Of a stretch of DNA of 64,000 bases, positions 25,440 through 34,477 are shown piece by piece. Each line of letters starts with the position of its first letter. The first letter of the stretch is position 1. The notes beneath the pieces were generated by a model, which was given only the letters and a program-made list of their open reading frames with translations, searched no databases and had not been told where the DNA came from. The DNA is from Burkholderiales bacterium (GTDB lineage: Bacteria; Pseudomonadota; Gammaproteobacteria; Burkholderiales; UBA6910): NCBI GenBank assembly GCA_026005015.1, contig BPKG01000001.1, forward strand, positions 1,245,501-1,309,500. Reading direction: 5' to 3'. The position numbers and the translations under genes were made by a program.

Positions 25440-25664
25440 ATGAAGCGATTCTCGCTACGCACCGCCCGCCCCAAGCGGCTCCGGCTCCCGCGCCCCTCGT
25501 CGCTTCGATGGGAGCTGGGCGTGGCGCTGGCGGTCAAGTTCGTCCTCCTGTTCCTGATCTGGTGGCTGTGGTTCTCCGACCGCATCGACGCCCGGCTCAC
25601 CCCCGAGGAGGTGGGCCAGGCGGTGGCCGGCATGGCACCCGAACCCGCAGGGCTCTCTCGTTAG
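25440..25664 (+). CDS. cydP: CydP, putative small subunit of cytochrome bd oxidase
   Basis: A 74-residue protein with a basic N-terminus (many Arg/Lys in the first 25 residues) and one transmembrane helix (ELGVALAVKFVLLFLIWWLW), then FSDRIDARLTPEEV. This layout directly upstream of cydA matches the small protein called CydP in betaproteobacteria. The gap to cydA is 18 bp, so cotranscription is near certain. The function is presumed assembly or stability of the bd oxidase. Confidence 0.85.
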   Translation: MKRFSLRTARPKRLRLPRPSSLRWELGVALAVKFVLLFLIWWLWFSDRIDARLTPEEVGQAVAGMAPEPAGLSR

Positions 25665-25682
25665 GCCGAAAGGAGCGCTCCA

Positions 25683-27242
25683 GTGGATGTCGTCGACCTC
25701 TCCCGGCTGCAGTTCGCCATCACTGCCATGTACCACTTCCTGTTCGTGCCCCTCACCCTGGGGCTCGCCTGGATCCTGGTGATCATGGAGTCGGTGTACG
25801 TGATGACCGGCAAGCAGGTGTACAAGGACATGACCCAGTTCTGGGGCAAGCTGTTCGGCATCAACTTCGTAATGGGGGTCACCACCGGCATCACCCTGGA
25901 GTTCCAGTTCGGCACCAACTGGGCGTATTTTTCCCACTACGTGGGCGACATTTTCGGGGTGCCGCTCGCCATCGAAGGGCTCATGGCTTTCTTCCTGGAG
26001 GCGACTTTCGTCGGGCTGTTCTTTTTCGGCTGGGACCGGCTCACCAAGGTCCAGCACCTCATGGTGACCTTCCTCGTCGCCCTGGGATCCAACCTCTCGG
26101 CGCTGTGGATCCTGATCGCCAACGGCTGGATGAACTACCCGGTGGGGGCCGAGTTCAACGACCAGACCATGCGCATGGAGCTCACGGACCTGGGGGCGCT
26201 CCTGTTTAACCCGGTCGCCCAGGTGAAGTTCGTCCATACGGTGGCCGCCGGCTACGTCACGGCGGCCATGTTCGTGCTGGGCGTGTCCTCCTGGTACCTG
26301 CTCAAAGGCCGCGACGTGGGCTTTGCGCTCCGCTCCTTCGCCGTGGCGGCCGGCTTCGGCCTGGCCTCCGCCCTTTCCGTCATCGTGCTGGGCGACGAGT
26401 CGGGCTACACCGTGGGGGAGGTACAGAAGGTGAAGCTCGCCGCCATCGAGGCCGAATGGGACACCCACGACCCCCCCGCGGCCTTCACCCTGTTCGGGTT
26501 CCCCGACGAGGAGGCCGAGCGCACCGACTACGCCGTGCGCATCCCCTGGGTGCTGGGGATCATCGCCACCCGTTCCGTGGACGAACCGGTGATCGGCATC
26601 AAGGAGCTCAAGGAGCGGGCGAAGAGGCGCATCGAGATCGGCATGCAGGCGTACGGCGCCCTCCAGAAGCTGCGCTCCGGGGACGCGAGCGAAACCACCC
26701 GGGCCCTGTTCGAAGCGACCCGCGGGCACCTGGGCTACGCGCTGCTCTTGAAGCGCTACACGCCCAACGTGGTGGACGCCACGCCCCAGATGATCGCAGC
26801 GGCGGCGGACGACGCCATCCCGCGGATCGCGCCCTTGTTCTGGACCTTCCGCCTCATGGTGGGCCTGGGATTCCTGTTCCTCTTCATCTTTATCTTCGCC
26901 TTCTGGTATTGCGCTCGGCGCACCGTGCAGCAGAGGCGCTGGCTGCTCAAGCTCGCTTTGTGGTCGATTCCGCTCCCCTGGATCGCCGCGGAGGCGGGCT
27001 GGTTCGTGGCCGAGTACGGCCGCCAGCCGTGGACCATCGCCGAGGTCCTGCCCACGTTTCTTTCCGCCACGCCGCTGGAGCCGAGGCAAGTCTGGTTCAG
27101 CCTGGCGGGGTTCGTGTTCTTCTACACGCTGCTGCTGGTGATCGAGCTGTACCTGATGTTCAAGTACGCGCGGCTCGGGCCATCGTCGCTGCACACGGGG
27201 CGGTACTACTGGGAACGCCAGCCCCAGGCAGGAGGGGCGTAA
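25683..27242 (+). CDS. cydA: Cytochrome bd ubiquinol oxidase subunit I
   Basis: Carries hemes b558, b595 and d, and oxidises quinol while reducing oxygen to water. The 519-residue product starts at GTG (AGGAG eight bases upstream) with DVVDLSRLQFAITAMYHFLF, placing the b595 ligand at H18. The b558 ligand is H185 (KFVHTVAAGY), and the axial Met is in TFRLMVGLGFL. The quinol loop (KLAAIEAEWDTHDPPAAF through KRRIEIGMQAYGAL) is long, as in the E. coli-type L subfamily. It is the second gene of cydPABX. Confidence 0.96.
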   Translation: MDVVDLSRLQFAITAMYHFLFVPLTLGLAWILVIMESVYVMTGKQVYKDMTQFWGKLFGINFVMGVTTGITLEFQFGTNWAYFSHYVGDIFGVPLAIEGLMAFFLEATFVGLFFFGWDRLTKVQHLMVTFLVALGSNLSALWILIANGWMNYPVGAEFNDQTMRMELTDLGALLFNPVAQVKFVHTVAAGYVTAAMFVLGVSSWYLLKGRDVGFALRSFAVAAGFGLASALSVIVLGDESGYTVGEVQKVKLAAIEAEWDTHDPPAAFTLFGFPDEEAERTDYAVRIPWVLGIIATRSVDEPVIGIKELKERAKRRIEIGMQAYGALQKLRSGDASETTRALFEATRGHLGYALLLKRYTPNVVDATPQMIAAAADDAIPRIAPLFWTFRLMVGLGFLFLFIFIFAFWYCARRTVQQRRWLLKLALWSIPLPWIAAEAGWFVAEYGRQPWTIAEVLPTFLSATPLEPRQVWFSLAGFVFFYTLLLVIELYLMFKYARLGPSSLHTGRYYWERQPQAGGA

Positions 27243-27291
27243 AGGAAACGCCGGGTCCGCGAAAGCGGAAACACCTTCTCTGGAGGTCGGC

Positions 27292-28434
27292 ATGATCTTC
27301 GACTACGAGACGCTCAAGCTCATCTGGTGGCTGTTCGTCGCGGTGCTGATCATCGGCTTCGCGGTGACCGACGGCTTCGACCTGGGGATCGGCACATTGC
27401 TCCCCTTCATCGGCAAGGACGACTACGAGCGGCGCGTGGTGGTCAACGCCATCGCCCCCACCTGGGAGGGCAACCAGGTGTGGTTCATCACCGCGGGCGG
27501 AGCGCTTTTCGCCGCCTGGCCCCTGGCCTACGCCGCGGCGTTCTCTGGCTTTTACATCGCCCTGCTGCTCGCTCTCTACGCCCTGTTCTTCCGCCCGGTG
27601 GGCTTCAAGTACCGCAGCCTGATCCAGGACCTGCGCTGGCGCTACGCCTGGGACTGGGCGCTCTTTGCCGGCGCCGTGGTGCCGGCCTTCATCTTCGGGG
27701 CAGCCTTCGGCAACCTGCTCCAGGGGGTGCCGTTCCACTTCGACCGGGATCTGCGGGTGTTCTACACCGGCAGCTTTTTCGCCCAGCTCAACCCTTTCGG
27801 CCTGTTCTGCGGCCTCCTGAGCGTGGCCCTGCTGGTGATGCACGGGGCCCATTACCTGCAGATCAAGACCGCGGGTGCGATCTACGAACGAGCGCGCCGC
27901 GCCGGCTGGATCGCCGCCGTCCTCATGATGGCCTTGTTCGCGGCGGGCGGATTCTGGATCACCTACGGTGTCGAGGGCTACCGCATCGTGTCCATGCCGC
28001 CCCTCGACGCGGTGCCCAATCCGACCGCCAAGGTGGTGGAAAAGGCGACCGGCGCGTGGCTGGACAACTACCAGCGTTATCCGTGGACGATGCTGGCCCC
28101 CGCCCTCGGCTTCGCCGGCGCAGCGATGGCGATGCTGTTCGCCGCCGTGAACCGCTCCGGAATCGCCTTCGTCGCCTCCAGCGCTTCGGTCACCGGGGTG
28201 ATCCTGACGGCCGGGCTTTCCATGTTCCCCTTCGTCATGCCTTCCTCGTCGGATCCCAACAGCAGCTTGACCGCCTGGGACGTGACCTCCAGCCACAAGA
28301 CGCTGGAAATCATGTTCTGGGCCGTGGTGCTGTTCCTGCCCCTCATCGTCGCCTACACGGGCTGGGTATACCGGGTGCTGGGCGGCAAGGTCACGGTGGA
28401 AAAGATCAAGTCCGAGGAGCACACGTCCTACTGA
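27292..28434 (+). CDS. cydB: Cytochrome bd ubiquinol oxidase subunit II
   Basis: A 380-residue polytopic subunit starting MIFDYETLKLIWWLFVAVLI, with GFAVTDGFDLGIGTLLPFIG in helix 1. APTWEGNQVWFITAGGALFA and SSSDPNSSLTAWDVTSSHKTL near the C-terminus are diagnostic of long-form CydB. It forms a pseudo-symmetric dimer with CydA. It lies 49 bp after cydA and 9 bp before cydX in one operon. Its natural role is respiration at low oxygen and tolerance of oxidants. Confidence 0.97.
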   Translation: MIFDYETLKLIWWLFVAVLIIGFAVTDGFDLGIGTLLPFIGKDDYERRVVVNAIAPTWEGNQVWFITAGGALFAAWPLAYAAAFSGFYIALLLALYALFFRPVGFKYRSLIQDLRWRYAWDWALFAGAVVPAFIFGAAFGNLLQGVPFHFDRDLRVFYTGSFFAQLNPFGLFCGLLSVALLVMHGAHYLQIKTAGAIYERARRAGWIAAVLMMALFAAGGFWITYGVEGYRIVSMPPLDAVPNPTAKVVEKATGAWLDNYQRYPWTMLAPALGFAGAAMAMLFAAVNRSGIAFVASSASVTGVILTAGLSMFPFVMPSSSDPNSSLTAWDVTSSHKTLEIMFWAVVLFLPLIVAYTGWVYRVLGGKVTVEKIKSEEHTSY

Positions 28435-28443
28435 GGAGCGATC

Positions 28444-28587
28444 ATGTGGTATTTCGCCTGGATTCTGGGGATCGGCTGCGCGCTGGCCTTCGGCATCATC
28501 AACGTCATGTGGCTGGAGGCGGAAGGCTTCGCCGACGAGGCAGCCGAGGGAACCCAGGCCCTCGAAGCCGCCGGTGAGCGGCCATAG
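28444..28587 (+). CDS. cydX: CydX, single-helix subunit of cytochrome bd oxidase
   Basis: A 47-residue protein, MWYFAWILGIGCALAFGIIN followed by VMWLEAEGFADEA. The WYFAWILG start, one helix and an acidic tail are the CydX/CbdX signature. The small subunit is needed for stable heme d binding. It starts 9 bp after the cydB stop and ends the operon. Confidence 0.95.
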   Translation: MWYFAWILGIGCALAFGIINVMWLEAEGFADEAAEGTQALEAAGERP

Positions 28588-28612
28588 GGCGCCGCAGGAC
28601 GCCGCGGTCAGC

Positions 28613-28735
28613 TACAAAGGCGCAGAGCACGCAAAGGAAGAGACAGCTCTTTTCTTTTTATGAAGTTTTTTTTGTGCCCTTTGCGCTGAAAATTTCTTTT
28701 TCTTCTTTCCTCTGTGTCTTGTGGTGAAACTGCCT
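28613..28735. repeat. Second copy of the dispersed intergenic repeat
   Basis: The sequence between cydX and the RND gene carries AAAGGCGCAGAGCACGCAAA, an AT-rich centre (TTTTCTTTTTATGAAGTTTT), then GTGCCCTTTGCGCTGAAAAT and CCTCTGTGTCTTGTGGTGAA. The order of elements matches the complement of the repeat at 6480-6660, in shortened form. It fills the whole gap and has no ORF. Confidence 0.75.
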
Positions 28736-31700
28736 AGCCGCCCTCGGCCCGGCCGGCGGGCGCATGGGCCGGGGGTGCTTCGGCTCCGCCGCGAGCGGCG
28801 GCCACCTGGGCTTCCAGCTCCTCGGTGGTGAGGATCTCACGCTTGCCGACGATGAAGGTGTACATGGTGGGGATCACGTACAGGGTGAAGAAGGTGCCCA
28901 CCGACACGCCTCCCACGATGACCCAGCCGATTGCCTGGCGAGACTCCGCGCCGGCGCCGGTGGCGAGCGCGATCGGGACGGCGCCGAACGTGGTGGCCAG
29001 GCTGGTCATGAGGATGGGGCGCAGGCGCAGGGACGCGGCCTCGATCACCGCCTCCAGCTTCTCCCGCCCGCGGTCCCGCAACTGGTTGGCGAATTCCACG
29101 ATCAGGATGCCGTTCTTGGTGATCAGGCCGATCAGCATCACCAGCCCGATCTGGGTATAGACGTTGAGCGTGCCGTAGCGCGGGTTGATCAGCGACTGCA
29201 CGTACATGGCGAGCACCGCCCCGGTGATGGCCAGCGGCACGGTGAGCATGATCACGAAGGGGCTCCGGAAGCTTTCGAACTGGGCCGCCAGCACCAGGTA
29301 GATGAAAGCCAGCGCCAGCACGAACACGAAGTAGAGCTGCCTTCCGGACTCCCGGAACTCCCGGGACTGGCCGTCCAGATCCGTGGTGAAGCGATCGCCC
29401 AGCTCCTCGGCCGCCGCCTGGTCCAGAAAGTCGAGGGCTTGGCCCAGGGTGTAGCCGGGCGCGAGCCGCGCCGAAAGGGTGGCGGCACGGAAGCGGTTGA
29501 AGTGGTTGAGCTCCCGCGGCGCCACCCCTTCCTTGACCGTCACCAGGTTGGAGAGCTGGATCAGTTGGCCGTTACGGTTGCGCACGTAGATCTGGGTGAG
29601 GTCGGAGGGCTCGACCCGGTCTTTGTCCTCCAGCTTGACCACCACGTCGTACTGCTCGCCCTGGCGCTTGAAGCGGGTAACGTCGCGGCCGCCGAGGAGC
29701 GTCTCCAGGGTGCGCCCGATGGTTTCGATCTCCACCCCCACCGCCGCCGCCTTGTCCCGGTCGATCTCCACGGCCAGTTGGGGCTTGCTGAGCTTCAAGT
29801 CCGTGTCCACGTTGATCAAGCCCGGGAATTGCTGGGCGCGCTCCATCATCCGCTCCGCCGCCCGCTCCAGCTCTTCCCAGGAGGTGCCCTGGATCACGTA
29901 CTGCACCGGCGCGCTGCGGAAGCTCTGGCCGAGGGACGGCGGATTGATGGGAAACGCCAGCACCCCGGGCAGCTCCTTCATCAAACGGGGGGTCAGCTCG
30001 TCGGTGATGTCCAACTGGTTGCGCCGCCGTGCGCTCCAGTCGTGGAGGTTCACGAAGGCGAGGGCATTGTTCACCGGGTTGGGCTTCTCCAGCCCCGGTG
30101 CCACCACGGTGAAGAAGGAACGGACCTCCGGAATCTCCTTGAGGATGCGCTCCAGATCCCGGGTGTAGCGGTCCGTGTACTCCAGCGTCGCCCCTTCCGG
30201 CGCAGTCAGCACCACGATGAAGATGCCCCGGTCCTCCAGCGGCGCCAGCTCCGAGCGCAACTGCATGAACAGGGCCGCGCCGATGCCGGAGACCCCGAGG
30301 AAGACGGCCACCACCAGCCCCCGGTGCCGCAGGCTCCTCTCCAGGGAGGAGCGGTAGGCCCGGGCGAGCCAGTGGAAGAACCCCTCCAGGGCGTTGTACA
30401 GCCGGCCGTGCCGCGCCTGGTGGCGCAGGAGCTTGGAGCACATCATGGGGGTCAGGGTGAGCGCCACGAATCCGGACACCAGCACCGCCGCCGCCACCGT
30501 GAGGGCGAACTCGGTGAACAGGCGCCCGGTGTTGCCCGTGGCGAAGGCGAGCGGCGCGAACACCGCCGCCAAGGTGATGGTCATGGCCACCACCGCAAAG
30601 GCGATCTCCCTCGCCCCCTGGAACGCGGCGGCGAGCCGGTTCATCCCTTCCTCGATGTGGCGGTGGATGTTCTCCAGCACCACGATGGCGTCGTCCACTA
30701 CCAGGCCCACCGCCAGCACGATGCCGAGCAGCGTCAGCACGTTGATGGAAAAGCCCAGCGCCCAGATGACGAAGAACGCGCCGATCAGGGACACGGGGAT
30801 GGTCACGAACGGGATCAGGGTCGCCCGCAGGCTCCTCAGGAAGAAGAAGATGACCAGCACCACCAGCACCAGCGCCTCGGCGAGAACCCTGTACACCGCG
30901 TCGATGGAGGCCTCCACGAACACCGAGCGGTCGAAGGACACGTTGAGCCGCATCCCGTCGGGAAGCGTCTGCTGCAGGCGCGGGATCATGGCCTTCACGC
31001 CGTTGGCCACGTCCAGCAGGTTGGCGGTGGACTGCTTGACGATGCCCAGCCCCACCGCCTCCCGGCCATCGACCCGCACGATGTTGCGGTCGTCGTAGGC
31101 CCCCAGCTCCGCCCGTCCCACGTCCTTGAGCCGCACCGGGTAATTGTTGACCTCCCGGATGATCAGGTTGTTGAACTGTGCGGGGGTCTGCAGGTCGGTG
31201 GCGGAGAGCACCGTGAATTCCCGGTTGCGGCTCTCGATGCGCCCGGCGGGGACCTCCACGTTCTGCCGCCGCAGGGCGTCTTCCACGTCCTGCACGGTGA
31301 CGCCGTAGGCGGCGAGCCGTTCCCGGTCGAGCCAGATGCGCATGGCGTAGCGCCGCTCGCCGCCGATGATCACGCTGGCGACGCCGGGGATGGTCTTCAA
31401 CGCGTCGGCCACGTAGCGGTCGGCGTAATCGGTGATCTCCAGGGGATTGTGGCGGTCGCTGGAGAGCCGCAGCCACATGATGGCCTGGGCGTCCGCCTCC
31501 ACCTTGGCCACCACCGGGTCGTCGGCGGCCTCGGGCAGGAGACTCCGGCTGCGGGCCACCCGGTCGCGCACGTCGTTGGCCGCCGCGTCCACATCCCGCT
31601 CGGTCACGAACTCGATGGTGATCGAGCTCACTTCCTCCCGGGAGACGGACTTCAAGGTCTTGATGCCCTCGATGCCCGAGAGGGCGTCCTCCAGGGGATT

Positions 31701-31892
31701 GGTGATCTGGCTCTCCACCACCTCGGCGCTCGCCCCCTTGTACACGGTGCGCACCGACACCACCGGGGCGTCGATGTTGGGATACTCGCGCACCGTCAGC
31801 CGCAGGAACGAAATCGCGCCGAGGAGCACGATGACGAGGCTCATCACCGTGGCGAGCACCGGGCGGCGGACCGATATTTCGGGAAGAAACAT
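28734..31892 (-). CDS. RND-type multidrug efflux permease (HAE-1/MexB-like)
   Basis: A 1052-residue inner-membrane antiporter. The N-terminus MFLPEISVRRPVLATVMSLV is followed by the first periplasmic region. Helices 4-6 have GIVLAVGLVVDDAIVVLENI, whose Asp pair is the proton relay. The second half repeats the layout (GLITKNGILIVEFANQLRDRG). No heavy-metal-type signature is seen, so organic compounds are the likely substrates. The adaptor gene lies 30 bp upstream on the same strand. No outer-membrane factor is present, so it must be supplied elsewhere. The very long open frame on the opposite strand is a codon-bias shadow. Confidence 0.95.
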   Translation of the reverse strand: MFLPEISVRRPVLATVMSLVIVLLGAISFLRLTVREYPNIDAPVVSVRTVYKGASAEVVESQITNPLEDALSGIEGIKTLKSVSREEVSSITIEFVTERDVDAAANDVRDRVARSRSLLPEAADDPVVAKVEADAQAIMWLRLSSDRHNPLEITDYADRYVADALKTIPGVASVIIGGERRYAMRIWLDRERLAAYGVTVQDVEDALRRQNVEVPAGRIESRNREFTVLSATDLQTPAQFNNLIIREVNNYPVRLKDVGRAELGAYDDRNIVRVDGREAVGLGIVKQSTANLLDVANGVKAMIPRLQQTLPDGMRLNVSFDRSVFVEASIDAVYRVLAEALVLVVLVIFFFLRSLRATLIPFVTIPVSLIGAFFVIWALGFSINVLTLLGIVLAVGLVVDDAIVVLENIHRHIEEGMNRLAAAFQGAREIAFAVVAMTITLAAVFAPLAFATGNTGRLFTEFALTVAAAVLVSGFVALTLTPMMCSKLLRHQARHGRLYNALEGFFHWLARAYRSSLERSLRHRGLVVAVFLGVSGIGAALFMQLRSELAPLEDRGIFIVVLTAPEGATLEYTDRYTRDLERILKEIPEVRSFFTVVAPGLEKPNPVNNALAFVNLHDWSARRRNQLDITDELTPRLMKELPGVLAFPINPPSLGQSFRSAPVQYVIQGTSWEELERAAERMMERAQQFPGLINVDTDLKLSKPQLAVEIDRDKAAAVGVEIETIGRTLETLLGGRDVTRFKRQGEQYDVVVKLEDKDRVEPSDLTQIYVRNRNGQLIQLSNLVTVKEGVAPRELNHFNRFRAATLSARLAPGYTLGQALDFLDQAAAEELGDRFTTDLDGQSREFRESGRQLYFVFVLALAFIYLVLAAQFESFRSPFVIMLTVPLAITGAVLAMYVQSLINPRYGTLNVYTQIGLVMLIGLITKNGILIVEFANQLRDRGREKLEAVIEAASLRLRPILMTSLATTFGAVPIALATGAGAESRQAIGWVIVGGVSVGTFFTLYVIPTMYTFIVGKREILTTEELEAQVAAARGGAEAPPAHAPAGRAEGG

Positions 31893-31922
31893 GGGACGCT
31901 ATCGTGAAATGTCCGGGCAGGC

Positions 31923-33032
31923 CTACCCGCTGCCGAGCTTCGCGGCCGTCGCCGACGCCGACCCGAGGAGGGCGACCGGAGCCCCGTCCCGGATGCGCTG
32001 GTGACCGTCGGTCACCACCAGCTCGCCCGAGGCGAGCCCGCTCAAGATCTCTACCTGCCCTGGTTGGCGCAAGCCCAGGGTCACCCGGGCGAGCACGGCG
32101 CGGCCCTCCACCACCTTGAAGACGAAGAAGTCCTGGCCCCGGGGCATGATGGCCTCTTCGGGGACCACCAGAGTGTTCTCCCGCGTTCCGAGGGTGAGGC
32201 TCACCCGGGCAAACATGCCTGGCTTGAGCCTCACACCCGGGTTAGGAATTAGGGCACGCAGCAGTACGGTGCGGGTCTGCTCGTCCACCGCCGGCTCGAT
32301 GGCGTAGATCCGCCCCTTGAACTGCTCGTTCGGATAGGCGTCCACGGCGACCGCCACCTCCTGGCCGACCCGCAGGCGGCTCAGGAACACCTCCGGAACG
32401 CGGAAATCGAGCTTGAGGGTGCCGATGCCCTCCAGGCGGGCGATGTCCTGCCCCTTGTTCACATAGGCACCGGGGCTCACCTGCCGCAAGCCCACGACAC
32501 CATCGAAGGGGGCGCGGATCACCATCTTGTCCAGGCGCGCCTTGATCTCGGCCTGGCGCGCCAGGGACTGGTTCAGGTTTTCCCGCGCCTCGTCCAGGGC
32601 CTGGGCGCTGATGAAGTTCTTTTCCCTGAGCTCTTGGGCCCGCTTGAAGCGGTTGCGGTTAAGGGTGACCTCGGCTTCCACCGCCGCGAGCTGGGCCTCG
32701 ATTTCGGACGCATCCAGGGACACCAGCCTGGCGCCCCGCTTCACGGACTGGCCTTCGCTGAAGTGGATCTCGCTGATGCGGCCGTCCACCTCCGGCCGGA
32801 TGATCACCGACTCGTTGGCGAGAAGGGTGCCCACGGCGCCCACCTCCTCCCGCAAGGTGGCGCGCTTGACTTCCACCGCCCTCACCGTCACCGGCGTGGG
32901 GCTTTGATCGCCCGAAGAGGCGGGTTTCGCCGCCACGGGAGGGGGGTGGGAATTGCGCCACCATAGGCCCGCGCCCCCCAGCACCCCCAGGGCGAGAACT
33001 GCGATCAGCGCTGTCTTTGCTGCCTGCTTCAA
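31923..33032 (-). CDS. RND efflux periplasmic adaptor (HlyD/AcrA family)
   Basis: A 369-residue membrane-fusion protein. The hydrophobic N-terminus (LIAVLALGVLGGAGLWW) is a signal anchor. The lipoyl-like halves are GTLLANESVIIRPEVDGRIS and VIRAPFDGVVGLRQVSPGAY, flanking a helical hairpin (about 110-170). A beta-barrel domain follows (RVGQEVAVAVDAYPNEQFKG). The only start fitting the N-terminus is TTG at 33032, with no clear Shine-Dalgarno. It forms an operon with the permease and is divergent from a LysR gene that probably regulates it. Confidence 0.92.
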   Translation of the reverse strand: MKQAAKTALIAVLALGVLGGAGLWWRNSHPPPVAAKPASSGDQSPTPVTVRAVEVKRATLREEVGAVGTLLANESVIIRPEVDGRISEIHFSEGQSVKRGARLVSLDASEIEAQLAAVEAEVTLNRNRFKRAQELREKNFISAQALDEARENLNQSLARQAEIKARLDKMVIRAPFDGVVGLRQVSPGAYVNKGQDIARLEGIGTLKLDFRVPEVFLSRLRVGQEVAVAVDAYPNEQFKGRIYAIEPAVDEQTRTVLLRALIPNPGVRLKPGMFARVSLTLGTRENTLVVPEEAIMPRGQDFFVFKVVEGRAVLARVTLGLRQPGQVEILSGLASGELVVTDGHQRIRDGAPVALLGSASATAAKLGSG

Positions 33033-33133
33033 GGAAAATTGAGAAAAAGTTTCTAAAAATATCTTAGTCTAACGTTGCACCGGCGGTGCTGCCAGCGAAA
33101 TAATTCCGGGAAATCATTCAGAGCCTCTGAACC

Positions 33134-34045
33134 ATGCGTTTGACCCTCGAGGCGCTCCACGTCCTGGACGCCATCGACCGCAAGGGCAGCTTCGCGGCCG
33201 CCGCCGGAGAGCTCCACCGGGTGCCCTCCGCCATCACCTACACCGTGCAGAAGCTGGAAGAGGACCTGGGCGTTAGACTGTTCGACCGGAGCGGCCACCG
33301 GGCCGTTCTCACCGAGGCGGGGAGAGAACTGCTCGAGGAAGGCCGCCGGATTCTGCGGGCCGCCGACGCCCTGGAAGCCCGGGTCAAGCGGGTCGCCACC
33401 GGCTGGGAGGCGGAGCTGCGCATCGCCTACGACGACATCCTGCCGGTAGATCCCGTCCTGGCGCTGATCGGCGAGTTCTACCGGGCCGAGTGCGGCTCCC
33501 GCATCCGGCTCCAGGCCGAAGTGCTGGGGGGCTGCTGGGACGCCCTGCTCACCGACCGGGCCGACCTGGCGATCGGCGCCCCCGGCGAAGGTCCCCCGGG
33601 GGGCGGCTACACCGTCCGTCCCCTGGGCCGGGTGGAGTTCGTCTTCGCCGTGGCCCCGGGCCATCCCCTCGCCTCGGCGGAGGAACCCCTTTCGAGCGAG
33701 CAGATCCTGCAGCACCGGTCGGTGGCCGCCGCGGACAGCTCCCGCCAGTTGCCCGCGCGCACCACCGGCCTGCTCTCGGGCCAGGACGTGCTCACCGTCC
33801 ACAACCTGGGCACCAAGGCCCGTGCCCAGGCGCTGAACCTGGGCGTGGGCTACCTGCCCCGGCACGTGGCGGAGCCCTACCTGGCCGACGGGCGGCTGAT
33901 CGCGAAGCGGACCGGGGAAGAGAAGGCGCCGGCGCCCTTGTTCCTCGCCTGGCGCACGGCCCACCGGGGCAAGGCGCTCGCCTGGTTCGTCGAGCGGATC
34001 ACCGGGGACGCCTCGTTCCGGGGGCGGCTGAAGCTTCTGCCTTAA
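33134..34045 (+). CDS. LysR-type transcriptional regulator
   Basis: A 303-residue regulator with an N-terminal winged HTH (MRLTLEALHVLDAIDRKGSF, AAGELHRVPSAITYTVQKLE, LFDRSGHRAVLTEAGRELL; residues 1-62). A periplasmic-binding-type effector domain follows. It is divergent from the adaptor-permease operon across a 101-bp AT-rich gap (TTTCTAAAAATATCTTAGTC), the usual place for LysR binding. Control of that pump is an inference from the arrangement. The 3' end overlaps the convergent thioredoxin gene by four bases. Confidence 0.92.
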   Translation: MRLTLEALHVLDAIDRKGSFAAAAGELHRVPSAITYTVQKLEEDLGVRLFDRSGHRAVLTEAGRELLEEGRRILRAADALEARVKRVATGWEAELRIAYDDILPVDPVLALIGEFYRAECGSRIRLQAEVLGGCWDALLTDRADLAIGAPGEGPPGGGYTVRPLGRVEFVFAVAPGHPLASAEEPLSSEQILQHRSVAAADSSRQLPARTTGLLSGQDVLTVHNLGTKARAQALNLGVGYLPRHVAEPYLADGRLIAKRTGEEKAPAPLFLAWRTAHRGKALAWFVERITGDASFRGRLKLLP

Positions 34046-34416
34046 TCCTGGTCCGCGGCCTGCTCCCGCTCGATCTCCCGGCGCACCTGGTCCATGTCCA
34101 GGGCCTTGGCCTGTTCGATCACGCTCTCCAGGGCGGAGGCCGGCAGGGCCCCCGGCTGGGCGTAGAGGATCACCTGCTCGCGGAACACCATCAGGGTGGG
34201 GATCGAGCGGATGCCGAAGTGGGCCGCCAGGGCCTGCTCCTCGTCCGTGTTCACCTTGCCGAAGACGATGCCCGGATGCCTCTCCGCGGTCGCCTCGAAT
34301 ATGGGGGCGAAGCCCCGGCAGGGACCGCACCAGGGCGCCCAGAAGTCGATCACCACGAAGTCGTTCTGGGTGACGACTTCCTCGAAGTTGTCCTTGGTCA
34401 GCTCCACGACGGCCAT
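34042..34416 (-). CDS. Thioredoxin-like protein
   Basis: A 124-residue thioredoxin-fold protein, MAVVELTKDNFEEVVTQNDF, with redox site FWAPWCGPCR (C30, C33) and cis-Pro IRSIPTLMVF. The C-terminal extension (LESVIEQAKALDMDQVRREI) is longer than canonical TrxA (about 108), as in a group of cytosolic thioredoxins of betaproteobacteria. I used the ATG at 34416, which has a purine-rich AGGGGGAT upstream, rather than one 45 bp earlier. It is convergent with LysR. Confidence 0.9.
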   Translation of the reverse strand: MAVVELTKDNFEEVVTQNDFVVIDFWAPWCGPCRGFAPIFEATAERHPGIVFGKVNTDEEQALAAHFGIRSIPTLMVFREQVILYAQPGALPASALESVIEQAKALDMDQVRREIEREQAADQD

Positions 34417-34477
34417 CGCGATCCCCCTGGGAGGTGAAAATAAAAGTGCTGTTGTGACCATCGGGAAAACCGGGAGT

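Noticed and set aside
25455-27293. A 612-codon minus-strand frame over cydP and cydA
   Set aside because: The plus strand has clear CydP and CydA with ribosome sites; the antisense product is compositionally biased.
28764-31907. A 1047-codon open frame on the plus strand opposite the RND permease
   Set aside because: Its product is His/Asp/Arg-rich low-complexity sequence with no motif. The minus strand encodes a full RND permease. High GC third positions create such shadows.
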